A stretch of DNA of 64,000 bases from Verrucomicrobiaceae bacterium (GCA_027486655.1 JAIXOR010000016.1:152602-216601); one strand, 5' to 3'; numbered from the stretch's first letter, positions 27,714 to 37,352 are shown. The notes: generated by a model from the sequence alone, not told the origin. Program-made: numbers and translations.

Positions 27714-29198
27714 TCAACCGGAGACCACCTTGCCCTTGAATTTCTCCAAGGCGGACTCGATCAGCGGATCCTGATAGAAGGTTTCCTCCACGGCGGGCTG
27801 GGGTGGGGGAGCGGGGGCGGCGGGCTCGGGTTTCGACTCATCCTTCCACGGCGGAGGCTCGGGTTCGGGCGGGACTTCAGTGACCTCGGGGGCCTCCTCT
27901 ATCATCGACTCAAGCGCGGCGAAGCCACCTGCGGGAGACTTCGGCCTGGGCGCGGGCTCGGGCACGACGGCGGCCGGTGCGGGCACTTCTTCAGCCGGGG
28001 GAGCGGCCTCCCTGGGTGGCGATGGCGCTGCAGCGGTGGCTGAGCGCAGGTCGGTCCCGCAGTGGTCGGCGGCCTTGGTCAGCACCTTGATGACGTCGGT
28101 GATGCGCACCTCGGCCAGCACCTGGATTGCCTTGATGATTCCGAGTTCGAAATGCAGGCGCTTGTTGGTGGCCCACTTCATGCGTCCCTCGGTGTCCGCG
28201 AAGACATCGATGGCGGCCAGGATGCGGTCCGGCGCGTAGTCCTCGGCAAGGCCGAGCAGTTGCTGCCAGAGTTCCGAGGGGATGCCCTCGCCGTCGGCCG
28301 ATGGATCGAGCTTGGCAACCAGCAGCGCGCGCAGGCAGCCGATGAGTTCGCCGAGCAGTTGCGAGAGTTCGCGTCCGCTTTCCGCTTCTTTCTGGATCAG
28401 CGAGAGGGCGGCGGGTGTTTCACGGTCGAGCAGGGTGGCGGTGAGCCGCGCCACTTTTTCCCGGGAGGTGAAGCCGAAGACGTCGAGCACGTTTTCCTCG
28501 GTGATGTGGTCGCCGCAGAAGGCCACCAGCTGGTCGAGCATGGATTGGGCGTCGCGCATGCCGCCGTCGGCCCCTTTGGCGATGGCCCAGGCGGCGGTGG
28601 GATCGAGGGTGATGCCTTCGTTGCCGGCGATGTGGAGCAGGTGCTTGGCGATGGTTTCCGTGGGGATCGGCCGCAGGTCGAAGCGCTGGCAGCGCGACAG
28701 GATGGTGGGCAGGATCTTGTTGGCCTCGGTGGTGGCGAAGATGAACTTCACGTGCGGCGGCGGCTCTTCCAGCGTTTTGAGCAACGCGTTGAAGGCCGCG
28801 TTGGAGAGCATGTGCACCTCGTCGATGTAGTAGATCTTGAACTGACCGCGGGCCGGGGCGAAGCGGACCGACTCACGGAGGTCGCGCACCTGTTCCACGC
28901 CGTTGTTGGAGGCACCGTCGATTTCCAGCACGTCGAGCGAGCGGCCTTCGGCGATCTCGATGCAGACGTCCTCGTCCGGGTCGAAGTCGGCCTTCGGTCC
29001 CTGGGTGCAGTTGAGCGCCTTGGCGAGGATGCGGGCGGTGGATGTCTTGCCGGTGCCGCGCGGGCCGACGAACAGGTAGGCGTGGGCGAGCCGCTTTTGG
29101 GCGATCGCATTGCGCAGGGTACGGACGACGTGGTCCTGGCCGAGGACGTCGTCGAAGGTTTTGGGTCGGTATTTCCGGGCGAAGACCTGGTAGCTCAC
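27714..29198 (-). CDS. dnaX: DNA polymerase III subunit gamma/tau
   Basis: A 494-residue clamp-loader ATPase. The open frame extends much further upstream, but family proteins begin with SYQVFARKYRP, so the GTG at 29198 is the start. Seen: Walker A GPRGTGKTST (about 40-50), Walker B YYIDEVHMLS, sensor 1 'FIFATTEANKI', and the arginine-finger SRC motif 'LSRCQRFDL'. The zinc module is reduced: family members have four cysteines between the Walker A helix and EIAEG, whereas here only LNC and VCIEIAEG remain. The C-terminal third is Pro/Glu-rich (tau-like linker), but the full-length tau tail is short. Confidence 0.95.
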   Translation of the reverse strand: MSYQVFARKYRPKTFDDVLGQDHVVRTLRNAIAQKRLAHAYLFVGPRGTGKTSTARILAKALNCTQGPKADFDPDEDVCIEIAEGRSLDVLEIDGASNNGVEQVRDLRESVRFAPARGQFKIYYIDEVHMLSNAAFNALLKTLEEPPPHVKFIFATTEANKILPTILSRCQRFDLRPIPTETIAKHLLHIAGNEGITLDPTAAWAIAKGADGGMRDAQSMLDQLVAFCGDHITEENVLDVFGFTSREKVARLTATLLDRETPAALSLIQKEAESGRELSQLLGELIGCLRALLVAKLDPSADGEGIPSELWQQLLGLAEDYAPDRILAAIDVFADTEGRMKWATNKRLHFELGIIKAIQVLAEVRITDVIKVLTKAADHCGTDLRSATAAAPSPPREAAPPAEEVPAPAAVVPEPAPRPKSPAGGFAALESMIEEAPEVTEVPPEPEPPPWKDESKPEPAAPAPPPQPAVEETFYQDPLIESALEKFKGKVVSG

Positions 29199-29304
29199 GG
29201 GGGCGAGTGTAGGGATGCCGGCGGGTTTGTCATGGCCGAGTTTCGGAGAAATTTTTTGGCAATTCCCGGATTGGCTCGACCCGGGAATCCCGTAGGATGC
29301 CGCC

Positions 29305-30819
29305 ATGCATGGATCGGGACAATCGGGCGGCCGGCGGAAGATCCCGGCGGCGTGGCTGGGCATCGGCTTTCTGGCCATGCTGGCGGCTGGCGTGGGCCTT
29401 TGTTTCACCGCGGTGCCGGGCAAGGTGAAACGCGGACTCAAGGAGATTTTCGCGCCCACGCCGGTGGTGAAGGCCCCGGATGAGGCGGATATCCGCCGCC
29501 AGGTCGAGGCCAGGCTCCGGTCGGAAATGGAGCGTGAGCTGGAACGCGAGATCGAGGCGATGAAGAAAGCGGCTGCTGAAAAAGAGGCACGCGATGCGCG
29601 GGAAGAGGCCGAGTCCGCCGCCCGGGAGGCGGAGAACGCCGGGCTGCCCCCCGCCGGGTCGGTCACTGATGTCCGCAAGCTCCGCTCCGGCATCCCGTTC
29701 AGGACCGAGGTGAAGTTCGAGAACGGCGGCCTGGCCTCCAAGGAGCGGGTGGACGAGGCCAGCTACACCGCGTTCTATCAGCTTTCACTGCGCGTTCCCG
29801 CCGCGGCCCGCACGATGGCCGAGCTGGAGGTGACCCATCCGGGGTTGTCCGCCATGCTGCCCGGCCTCCCGCCGTTGCTGGACAAGGCGGAGATCTCCCC
29901 CTGGTTCCGGAAACTCTACGAAAACAAAACGACCCGCGTGCGCCGGGATGCCAACTCGCTCAGCGAAATCCTCACCAAGCACAACTTTTACGACTGCGAG
30001 ACCATCCTCCACCTGCGCTCCGCCTCCGGCAAACCGGTGTTCCTGATGCGGGCGGAGATGGATGTGGTCTCGGACGGCTCCGATGGCGACCGACTTGCCA
30101 CCATGCCCGATGAGATCGTCAACTCGACCCACTACCAACCCTTCACCAGCTACGGTTGGCCGAAGAAAAGCACCACGCCCAACCCGATGGTCGCGGGCTG
30201 GGAGCGCCGGATCGTCGGGGCGGAAAAAGAACTCGCCGACCGCGCCACCACGGCCGAGCGCAAGACCTGGCTGCGCGACCGCATCGCCTACCTGAAACGC
30301 GGCATCGCCGATCTCAAGGCGCGCAGTTTCCTGATCGCGGAGTATGATCCGTTCATCGTCATTCCGGTAAACCTGCTCACGGCCAACGACCCCTTCGCTC
30401 CGAAAGTGGGGGACTATGCCGTCGTCGCCCACGGCGGGAAGCTCTACCCGTGCATCGTCGGCGATGGCGGTCCCACCTTCAAAGTGGGCGAGGCCTCGCT
30501 GCGCATGGCCCGCGAGATCAATCCGAAGTCCTCGCCCTACAGCCGGCCGGAATCCGACCTCAAGGTGACCTACCTCGTTTTCCCGGGATCCCGGGATGCG
30601 GAGAAAGGCCCGCCGGATTACGAACGCTGGCGGCAGCGCTGCCACGAGTTGCTGGGTGAAATCGGCGGCACGGGCGGGACCCCTCTGCATGTCTGGCAGG
30701 ACCTTTTGCCGAAGCCCGCCGCGCCTGCGGAGGCTACTCCTTCTCCAGCATCCTCCGGAGCTTCTCCCGCCTCAGCGCCCCGAGCACCCGGAGCAGCAGA
30801 AGCAGGCAAATCAGAGTGA
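29305..30819 (+). CDS. membrane-anchored protein with GH75-like (chitosanase) domain
   Basis: 504 residues. An N-terminal membrane helix ([20 protein letters not shown]) is followed by a charged coiled coil (residues 55-115, [13 protein letters not shown] heptads). The large exported domain contains [22 protein letters not shown] and, near the end, [16 protein letters not shown]...VTYLVFPGS. The last block matches the core of GH75 chitosanases, where the Asp of GDxGP and the Glu of GEAS are the proposed catalytic pair. The Pro/Ala-rich C-terminus overlaps the convergent neighbour by 86 bp. Family by motif recognition; whether it cuts chitosan or something in the cell envelope is unknown. The divergent gap to dnaX (29199-29304) should hold both promoters. 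Confidence 0.65.
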   Translation: MHGSGQSGGRRKIPAAWLGIGFLAMLAAGVGLCFTAVPGKVKRGLKEIFAPTPVVKAPDEADIRRQVEARLRSEMERELEREIEAMKKAAAEKEARDAREEAESAAREAENAGLPPAGSVTDVRKLRSGIPFRTEVKFENGGLASKERVDEASYTAFYQLSLRVPAAARTMAELEVTHPGLSAMLPGLPPLLDKAEISPWFRKLYENKTTRVRRDANSLSEILTKHNFYDCETILHLRSASGKPVFLMRAEMDVVSDGSDGDRLATMPDEIVNSTHYQPFTSYGWPKKSTTPNPMVAGWERRIVGAEKELADRATTAERKTWLRDRIAYLKRGIADLKARSFLIAEYDPFIVIPVNLLTANDPFAPKVGDYAVVAHGGKLYPCIVGDGGPTFKVGEASLRMAREINPKSSPYSRPESDLKVTYLVFPGSRDAEKGPPDYERWRQRCHELLGEIGGTGGTPLHVWQDLLPKPAAPAEATPSPASSGASPASAPRAPGAAEAGKSE

Positions 30820-31111
30820 CCCCCAGCTCAAGCATCGGTGCGGCCCCGCGCGGGCGCTCGCCGGCCACCAGCTTGACCACATCCGGCAGGTTGCCCAGCC
30901 CGCGCGTGGTTCCCAACAGCGCCAGCACCCCGGCCCCGATGAGTCCGTGCCACTTCATCTTCAGCGAGAACAACCCGCAAATCAGCAGTCCGCCACCCAG
31001 CGTGAGCGCCCCTTGCAGAAAGGCAAGCCCGTCGGTTTTCCCCAGCATCCGCTGCGCCATCACCCCGAGCGCGAGCACCGCCACCCCACTGAAAAACACG
31101 TGAATCCGCAT
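30734..31111 (-). CDS. small membrane protein of unknown function
   Basis: A 125-residue protein with about four hydrophobic helices ([64 protein letters not shown]) and a basic C-terminal tail ([12 protein letters not shown]). ATG at 31111 (complement) is chosen because the protein then begins directly with a membrane helix; the open frame extends to 31252. Its last 86 bp overlap the end of the convergent GH75-like gene. No family recognised. Confidence 0.65.
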   Translation of the reverse strand: MRIHVFFSGVAVLALGVMAQRMLGKTDGLAFLQGALTLGGGLLICGLFSLKMKWHGLIGAGVLALLGTTRGLGNLPDVVKLVAGERPRGAAPMLELGVTLICLLLLLRVLGALRREKLRRMLEKE

Positions 31112-31197
31112 GGCGGAAGCTGACCTCCGCCACGCCACTCCGCAAGCCCCGGCCTCCGCGGGGTTTACAAGTGGGCGCGCTCCGCCAGAATGCCCCC

Positions 31198-32034
31198 ATG
31201 ACGACGCTTTGGTGCAACGGCCAATGGCTCGATGCCTGGGACTTCCCCGCATCGCCGACCGATCGCGGATTCATGCACGGGCTGGGCTTGTTCGAGACCC
31301 TGCTGGCCGTCGATGGCAGGCCGGTTTTTGCGGAGCTCCACTTGCAGCGCCTGCTGGAAAGCTGCTCGCGCCTCGGCTGGAAGCCCGCCATTCCGGACCT
31401 GCATGAGACGATCGCCGAACTCCTCTCACACAACGAACTGGGCAGCGGCCGCTCCCGCATCCGCATCGCGGTCTCCGCCGGCAGCGGACGGGTGCAGGAT
31501 CTCACGCTGGGCGCGGACCACATCGTCTGGATCACCGCCACCGCCGCGGCCATGCCACCCGCCACCACCTGCGCCAACCTCTCACCGTGGCGCAGGAACG
31601 AACACTCCGCCCTGGCCGGCATGAAGTCCGCCTCCTATGCGGAAAACCTCATCGCCCTCGAACACGCGGACCGCCTCGGCTTCGAGGAAACCTTGTTTCT
31701 CAACACCGCCGGCCACCTCTGCGAGGCCGCCACCTCGAATGTCTTCCTCGTTTGCGATGGAGCCCTCCGCACCCCGGCGCTCGATGCCGGCTGCCTGCCC
31801 GGCATCACCCGCTCGGTCGTGCTCGGACTGGCCGCCGACCTCGGAATCCCCTGCGAAGAAGCACTTTTCGACGCATCCTGGCTCGACCGGGCGGACGAAA
31901 TCTTCCTCACCTCCTCCATCCGCGGGGTGATGGGGCTGTCGCGATTTGGCGATCGCCCGCTGCCGCACGGGCCGGTCACCGCCCGCCTCCGCGAGGCTTG
32001 GAACCTTGCCGCGATCGGAAAGAGCTCCCACTGA
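31198..32034 (+). CDS. class IV aminotransferase (PabC/BCAT/D-amino-acid type)
   Basis: A 278-residue PLP enzyme of fold type IV. ATG 31198 is preferred over the GTG at 31171 because family members begin at this strand (WCNGQWL). K143 in GMKSASYAENL is the expected PLP-lysine, and LCEAATSNVFLV matches the cofactor-phosphate-binding EAxTSN motif. DRGFMHGLGLFETLLA and the closing FLTSSIRGVMGLSRF are typical. The sequence alone does not separate aminodeoxychorismate lyase (PabC) from branched-chain or D-amino-acid aminotransferase. It is divergent from the small membrane protein gene, 86 bp away. Confidence 0.85.
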   Translation: MTTLWCNGQWLDAWDFPASPTDRGFMHGLGLFETLLAVDGRPVFAELHLQRLLESCSRLGWKPAIPDLHETIAELLSHNELGSGRSRIRIAVSAGSGRVQDLTLGADHIVWITATAAAMPPATTCANLSPWRRNEHSALAGMKSASYAENLIALEHADRLGFEETLFLNTAGHLCEAATSNVFLVCDGALRTPALDAGCLPGITRSVVLGLAADLGIPCEEALFDASWLDRADEIFLTSSIRGVMGLSRFGDRPLPHGPVTARLREAWNLAAIGKSSH

Positions 32035-32106
32035 TTCCACGTTTTTGCATTGATGCGGAAAACCGCAGAACACAGCCTGCCTCCACCAACCAGACCCCAC
32101 ACGATC

Positions 32107-33150
32107 ATGTCACGCTCCGTCACGCTCTTCACCGGTCAATGGGCCGATCTCCCGCTCGAAAAACTCGCGCCGCTCGCCTATGAAATGGGCTACGACGGCT
32201 TGGAACTCGCCTGCTGGGGCGACCACTTCGACGTCGATGCCGCCGCCTCCAGCAAGACCTACGTCAAGGAACGCTGGGAACTCCTCGGCGATCACGGCCT
32301 CAACTGCTTCGCGATCTCCAACCACCTCGTCGGCCAGGCTGTCTGCGACCTCATCGACGAGCGCCACAAGGCCATCCTCGCCCCGGACGTCTGGGGCGAT
32401 GGCGATCCCGAGGGCGTCCGCAAACGCGCCGCCAAGAAGATGATCACCACCGCCAAGGCCGCGCGCGCCTTCTTCAATGCCAAACCCGGACGCAACGGGT
32501 CCGATGATTTCCCCGCCGTGGTCAACGGCTTCACCGGATCCTCGATCTGGCACTCGATCTACGCGTTCCCGCCGACCTCCCAGGAATACTACGAGAAGGG
32601 CTTCAAGGACTTCGCCAAACGCTGGCTGCCCATTCTCGATGCCTTTGACAAGGTGGACGTCAACTTCGCCCTCGAAGTCCACCCCACCGAGATCGCCTTC
32701 GACATCGCCTCCGCCAAGCGCGCCCTCGCCGCCGTCGGCCACCACAAGCGCTTCGGTTTCAACTACGACCCCTCCCACCTCGGCTATCAGGGCGTCGACT
32801 ACGTCAAATTCATCCGTGAGTTCTCGGATCGCATCTATCACTGCCACATGAAGGACGCCTGGTGGGGTCATGGCGATGGCACCGTGGGCGTCTTCGGCGG
32901 CCACACGAACTTCGGCGATGCCCGCCGTTTCTGGGACTTCCGCTCCCCCGGCCGTGGCGACATCGACTTCGAGGACATCATCGTCGCGCTCAACGACATC
33001 GGCTACCGCGGCCCTCTCTCCGTCGAGTGGGAGGACATCCGCATGGACCGCGTCCACGGCGGTGCGGAAGCCGCCAGCTTCGTCCGCAGCCTGGATTTCC
33101 CGGTCAGCTCGGTGGCCTTCGACGCCGCCTTCGACAAGAAAAACCAGTAA
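32107..33150 (+). CDS. sugar phosphate isomerase/epimerase (TIM barrel)
   Basis: A 347-residue cytoplasmic protein of the xylose-isomerase-like superfamily. The frame opens at 32050, but ATG 32107 gives the proper first strand ([15 protein letters not shown]). Metal-ligand strands are seen: [14 protein letters not shown] (Glu), [16 protein letters not shown] (Asp, His), [12 protein letters not shown] (His, Asp) and LSVEWEDI (Glu). A long insert (residues 260-300, [20 protein letters not shown]) precedes the last ligand. Related verrucomicrobial and planctomycete proteins are usually annotated only as isomerases; the substrate is unknown. It is a distant paralogue of the protein encoded at 22380. 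Confidence 0.85.
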   Translation: MSRSVTLFTGQWADLPLEKLAPLAYEMGYDGLELACWGDHFDVDAAASSKTYVKERWELLGDHGLNCFAISNHLVGQAVCDLIDERHKAILAPDVWGDGDPEGVRKRAAKKMITTAKAARAFFNAKPGRNGSDDFPAVVNGFTGSSIWHSIYAFPPTSQEYYEKGFKDFAKRWLPILDAFDKVDVNFALEVHPTEIAFDIASAKRALAAVGHHKRFGFNYDPSHLGYQGVDYVKFIREFSDRIYHCHMKDAWWGHGDGTVGVFGGHTNFGDARRFWDFRSPGRGDIDFEDIIVALNDIGYRGPLSVEWEDIRMDRVHGGAEAASFVRSLDFPVSSVAFDAAFDKKNQ

Positions 33151-33162
33151 GTGTTCCCCAGT

Positions 33163-33189
33163 CGGGGAGGTCACCCGCTGGCCTCCCCG
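33163..33189 (+). terminator. GC-rich hairpin after the isomerase gene
   Basis: A perfect 8-bp stem (CGGGGAGG at 33163-33170 with CCTCCCCG at 33182-33189) lies 12 bp after the stop codon. No U-tract follows, so it may act as a weak terminator or mRNA-stabilising end. Confidence 0.45.
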
Positions 33190-33261
33190 CCCGGCCCCGG
33201 ATCCGGGAGGAAATTGTGTCTTGAACGCCCGCCCCGCTCCCAAGCAGGATGCTGGCAGCGA

Positions 33262-35028
33262 ATGCCTGCCTCCGACCATCACCCGGAAATCATCTACGAG
33301 GGAATCCCCGCGTCTCCGGGCATTGCCATCGCTCCGGTCCATGTGATCGCCCGCGGCTTCTCCGCGCCGGAGGTCTATCAGATCGATGAGGCCGCCGTCT
33401 CAGGAGAGCAGAACCGTTTCCAGGAAGCCGTCGAACTCACGAAACGCCAGCTCGTCGAGTTGCAGAGCCGCCTGGAGGACCTTTCCGGTGAAAACGAAAG
33501 CGGCATCTTCGAGGCCCACGCCATGATGCTGGAGGACAAGGCCGTGGTCGACCGCGTCCGCAAGGCCATTGCCAGCCGCCAGCAGAACGCCGAATACGCG
33601 TTCTACGCCGTGATGCAGAACTTCCTGGAGGCCATGCGCCGGATTCCGGATCCCTATCTGCGCGAACGCACGGCGGATATCGAGGACGTCGCCCAGCGCG
33701 TGCTGCGGAACTTTTCTCCGGACAGCGATGCCCGCCACCAGGGCCCGGATGACCGGCACATCCTCGTGGCATACGACCTCGCCCCGTCGGACACCGCGTC
33801 GATGAACCGCCGCCACGTCCTCGGCTTCGCCACCGAGCAGGGCAGCGTGAACTCCCACACCGCCATTCTCGCCCGTGCCTTCGGCGTGCCGGCCGTGGTG
33901 GGCCTCGAATGCGCGGTCATCGATGTGATGGCCCTCACGCCCGCCATTCTCGACGGATACACCGGGAAACTCATCCTGCATCCCTCGCCGGAGACGCTCG
34001 AGCGATACCGCCGGCTGGACGATGCCAAGGCCCGCGTCCGCAGCTCCCTGGACGCCAAGCGTGGTGCCGCCACCGAGACGGTCGATGGCCGCCAGATCAC
34101 CGTTTCCGCAAACATCGAGATCGTCGAGGAACTGCCGCTCGTGAAACGCAGCGGAGCCAAAGGCATCGGCCTTTACCGGACCGAGTTCCTCCTCCTCAAC
34201 AGCGAGGAAATGCCGGACGAAGCCGCGCAAACCGACATCTACGCCAAGGTCGCCCGCGAGATGGCCCCCCATCCGGTGATCATCCGCACGCTGGACGCCG
34301 GCGGTGACAAGCTGCCGGTGGAGCCCCTCACCGAACCGGAACCCAATCCCTTCCTCGGCTGGCGCGGCATCCGCGTCTCGCTCGCCCGGCCCGCGATGTT
34401 CCGCGAACAGATCCGCGCCGTCCTCCGCGCCAGCGCCCAGGGCAAGGTCGCGGTGATGTTCCCGATGATCTCCGGTCTCTCCGAAGTCTGGCGCTGCAAG
34501 GAGATGGTGCGCCGCTGCATGGACGAGCTCGACAAGGAGGGCGTCCCCTTCGACAAGGACCTGCCCGTCGGCGTGATGATCGAGGTGCCGGCCGCCGCCC
34601 TCTGCGCGGACCTGCTCGCTCCGGAAGTGGACTTCTTTTCCATCGGCACCAACGACCTCATCCAATACACGGTCGCCGCAGACCGTGTGAACCCCCACGT
34701 CGCCGAGCTCTACCGGCCCACCCATCCGGCCGTGATCCGCTTGATCAAGCGCACCATCGACGCCGCCACCGACAATGGCATCTGGACCGGAATCTGCGGG
34801 GAAATGGCCGGTGACATCCGCCTCACGCCGCTGCTCATCGGGCTGGGCGTCGAGGAGCTTTCCGTCGGCCCGCAACAAGTGCCGCTCGTCGGCCAGGCCA
34901 TCCGCTCGCTCAGCTACGCCCAGTGCGCCGCGATGTCCGATGAGGCGCTGCGCCACAGCCGCAGCCAGGGCGTGCTCGATCTCTCGATGGAGCTTGCCCG
35001 CAAGCACTACGGCGAGCTGCTCGATTGA
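33262..35028 (+). CDS. ptsI: phosphoenolpyruvate-protein phosphotransferase (PTS enzyme I)
   Basis: A 588-residue cytoplasmic enzyme I, which transfers phosphate from PEP to HPr. ATG 33262 is chosen because family proteins begin near YEGIPASPGIAIAP. Seen: the phospho-accepting His199 in GSVNSHTAILAR, the PEP-binding barrel with LYRTEFLLL, RTLDAGGDK, NPFLGWRGIR, SIGTNDLIQYT, and the catalytic Cys in GICGEMAGD. The usual 'GGxTSH' reads GSVNSH here. No HPr, HPr kinase or EII gene lies next to it, so it may feed a regulatory (nitrogen-type or HprK-controlled) phosphorelay rather than sugar uptake. Confidence 0.95.
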   Translation: MPASDHHPEIIYEGIPASPGIAIAPVHVIARGFSAPEVYQIDEAAVSGEQNRFQEAVELTKRQLVELQSRLEDLSGENESGIFEAHAMMLEDKAVVDRVRKAIASRQQNAEYAFYAVMQNFLEAMRRIPDPYLRERTADIEDVAQRVLRNFSPDSDARHQGPDDRHILVAYDLAPSDTASMNRRHVLGFATEQGSVNSHTAILARAFGVPAVVGLECAVIDVMALTPAILDGYTGKLILHPSPETLERYRRLDDAKARVRSSLDAKRGAATETVDGRQITVSANIEIVEELPLVKRSGAKGIGLYRTEFLLLNSEEMPDEAAQTDIYAKVAREMAPHPVIIRTLDAGGDKLPVEPLTEPEPNPFLGWRGIRVSLARPAMFREQIRAVLRASAQGKVAVMFPMISGLSEVWRCKEMVRRCMDELDKEGVPFDKDLPVGVMIEVPAAALCADLLAPEVDFFSIGTNDLIQYTVAADRVNPHVAELYRPTHPAVIRLIKRTIDAATDNGIWTGICGEMAGDIRLTPLLIGLGVEELSVGPQQVPLVGQAIRSLSYAQCAAMSDEALRHSRSQGVLDLSMELARKHYGELLD

Positions 35029-35080
35029 TCCGGAGCGGACCGCCAAGACCGGCCGTCCGCCCCGGGAAGTTTCGCGTCCA

Positions 35081-36391
35081 TCAGGGCTCCATCGGATAGG
35101 CGTTCTCGCCATGCTCCGAGCGGTCCATGCCCTCATATTCCTGCTCCTCGGTCACACGCAGGCCGATCAGCGCCTTGACCAGCAGCGCGATGCCGACCGT
35201 GGCGATCGCCGACCACACAATGGTCACCGCCAGGCCCGTCGCCTGGATTCCCAGTTGGGTGCCCACCGCCTTCACCGCGCCCAGGCCGCCCAGTGACGTC
35301 TGGCCGAAAAAGGCGAGCAGCAGGGTGCCGAGAATGCCGCCCACGCCGTGCACCGCAAAGACGTCCAGCGAATCGTCTATGTGAAGCTTCTCACGGATCA
35401 GGCTCACCGAAAGGTAACACACGACCGCGGCGATCGCTCCGATGACGATGGCGCCCAAAGGCCCCACATCCCCCGAGGCCGGGGTGATCGTCGCCAGTCC
35501 GGCCACCAAACCGGTGACCATGCCGATCAGTCCGGCCTTTCCGTTGCGGATGCGCTCCATGAGGCACCAGACCAGGGCCGCCGAACAGGCGGACAGGTGG
35601 GTCACCAGCAGCGTCATGCCCGCACCGCCGCCGGCTCCGAGCTGGCTGCCCGCGTTGAAGCCGAACCAGCCCACCCACAGCATCGCCGCGCCGATGAAGA
35701 CCATGCCCGGGTTGTGCGGGGCATGCGGGTGTTCCGGAAATCCGCGGCGTTTGCCCAACAGGATCGCCAGCACCAGCGCCGAGACTCCCGCCGTGGCGTG
35801 GACCACGATGCCTCCCGCCAGATCCTTCACCCCCATGTCCTGCAACCAGCCGCCGCCCCACACCCAGTGCGTCACCGGCGTGTAAACCAGGAACAGCCAC
35901 AAGGCGGAAAACAACATCACCGCGCCGAACTTCATCCGCTCCACCACCGCTCCCACATAGAGCCCGGGCGTGATGATCGCAAAGGTCATCTGGAACATCA
36001 CAAACAAGGTCTCCGGAATCTTCGTGCCAGGGGCCACGCTGTCCGTGCCGATCCCCTTCAGAAACGCGGCGTCCAGATTGCCAATCCAGCCTCCATCGCC
36101 CTTGAACGCCAGACTGTAAAGGCAGGCCGCCCACAGCAGTGAGGCCATGCACGCGATCCCGGCACACTGCGCCATCACGGACAGCACGTTCCTCGCCCGC
36201 ACCAGACCTCCATAAAACAAGGCCAGCCCCGGCATGGACATGAACAGCACTAATGCGGTCGAGGTCAGGATCCACGAAGTGTTCCCCGAATCCACGCTCG
36301 GAACGCCCTCCTGAGCCTGCGCCAAGCCGACTCCCAACGCGCTTATTCCTAGGATAATGATTTGTTTTTTCAATGGGTTGTGTTTCAACAT
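35081..36391 (-). CDS. amt: ammonium transporter (Amt/MEP/Rh family)
   Basis: A 436-residue inner-membrane ammonium channel. It starts with a cleavable-looking hydrophobic segment (IIILGISALGVGLAQAQ), followed by eleven helices. Family motifs are SMPGLALFYGGLVR, THWVWGGGWL, DLAGGIVVHATAGVSALVLA (first conserved pore His) and DVFAVHGVGGILGTLLL (second pore His). The C-terminal regulatory tail LRVTEEQEYEGMDRSEHGE is intact and would bind a PII protein, yet no glnK/glnB gene is adjacent. No clear Shine-Dalgarno precedes the ATG at 36391. Convergent with ptsI. Confidence 0.95.
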   Translation of the reverse strand: MLKHNPLKKQIIILGISALGVGLAQAQEGVPSVDSGNTSWILTSTALVLFMSMPGLALFYGGLVRARNVLSVMAQCAGIACMASLLWAACLYSLAFKGDGGWIGNLDAAFLKGIGTDSVAPGTKIPETLFVMFQMTFAIITPGLYVGAVVERMKFGAVMLFSALWLFLVYTPVTHWVWGGGWLQDMGVKDLAGGIVVHATAGVSALVLAILLGKRRGFPEHPHAPHNPGMVFIGAAMLWVGWFGFNAGSQLGAGGGAGMTLLVTHLSACSAALVWCLMERIRNGKAGLIGMVTGLVAGLATITPASGDVGPLGAIVIGAIAAVVCYLSVSLIREKLHIDDSLDVFAVHGVGGILGTLLLAFFGQTSLGGLGAVKAVGTQLGIQATGLAVTIVWSAIATVGIALLVKALIGLRVTEEQEYEGMDRSEHGENAYPMEP

Positions 36392-37352
36392 CGCGCGCGT
36401 AGAAGCAGGATTTATTCCAAGGATGAATGAAATTCATGAAAGGGTGATCCAGGATGGGCGACTTCACCTCCGGTTGCTCCGGGTACTGTCGAATCCGGGC
36501 CTGCCCGAGCGAGGAGTGGCCGCGCCCCGGCAACTCCCAAAGCCGATTGGATGAAGGTCTGGTTGCCGAATACCAACTGACGGACGTCCGGTTCCTCGTG
36601 TATCGGCAATCCGCCGCATGGCAGATTCTCGCCAACATTGTGCCAAGCTTCCGCGGCGCGATGCGGAAAATCTTTGGCAAGAGGTCAGATTCGAAAGTCA
36701 TCGTGCCGCGCTGTCCCTCCGTGTGGAAAAATGGAAAGTGCATGGCGGATTTTGCTTTTGGCGACTTGCCTCAAGATTCACGCCTCCCGGAAGAATCTCT
36801 CATTGAACGAGGTTCACTGTCCTGAATCGCAACCCACTCGTTGAGGCTGGTGGTCAGTCCAGGCGCCTTCCCCCAACGATACCAACCCCACCGGCAGGAT
36901 TCGTCGAAATCGGGCGAGGCACCTGCATCGGAACTCCGGCAAGAACCTCGACAGGATTCAAGATCCGCAAGTGGCAAAACGTGTCGTGCTTCTTCGGATC
37001 ATTGAAAATGTGCTCAGGGCTTTTTGAAAGTCTCAAACCGCTGCTCGTTCGATTGGAGTTCAAAATACCATTTCCACACATCGCGGAGTCCTTCCAGAAG
37101 GCCTGTTTCTATGCACCATGATGCGGCCCTTGGACGCCGTTGGATCGAGCGCAATCCTTGTCATTCTCGTGATTACCAAAATTCTTTGACTATGCAAAAA
37201 AGGACAATCTTCATCGGGAAACTTTTTTTATTTTATGCTAGAGTGCCGAAATGCATTTGATAGGAATCCTGCTGATCGATGCATTCGATTTCGAATTCCA
37301 ATGCCTCTTTGATCCCTGTGTTGACAGTCAGCCTCAAATCCTCCCTTCTATC
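36392..37352. other. 961-bp gap without an intact gene
   Basis: Apart from the epimerase-like remnant at 37014-37125 I see no coding pattern here. The base composition falls from GC-rich to AT-rich at about 37020. The short frames present (for example 36454-36825) have no recognisable protein features. An AT-rich stretch at 37190-37250, with TTTTATGCTAGAG, could hold the promoter of the gene that starts at 37353. Confidence 0.5.
37014..37125 (-). pseudogene. C-terminal remnant of an NAD-dependent epimerase/dehydratase-like gene
   Basis: Reading the minus strand, the frame ending at TGA 37014-37016 encodes LLEGLRDVWKWYFE followed by LQSNEQRFETFKKP. 'xLEEGLRxxWxWY' is the usual final helix of SDR-type sugar-nucleotide epimerases. 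No upstream domain is present within reach, so this would be a leftover end of a gene, perhaps from the rearrangement that brought in the Rhs region. Based on one short motif only. Confidence 0.35.

Noticed and set aside
28062..29483. 473-codon plus-strand frame over dnaX
   Set aside because: Antisense shadow of dnaX, whose start and motifs are clear.
35035..35060. Possible bidirectional terminator between ptsI and amt
   Set aside because: Only a 6-bp stem with a 14-nt loop and no T-run on either strand; too weak to annotate.
33400..35136. 578-codon minus-strand frame
   Set aside because: Antisense to ptsI, which has all catalytic motifs.
36454..36825. 123-codon plus-strand frame upstream of amt
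   Set aside because: Composition and sequence show no domain, signal or conserved pattern; it lies in the 961-bp gap with no other sign of a gene.
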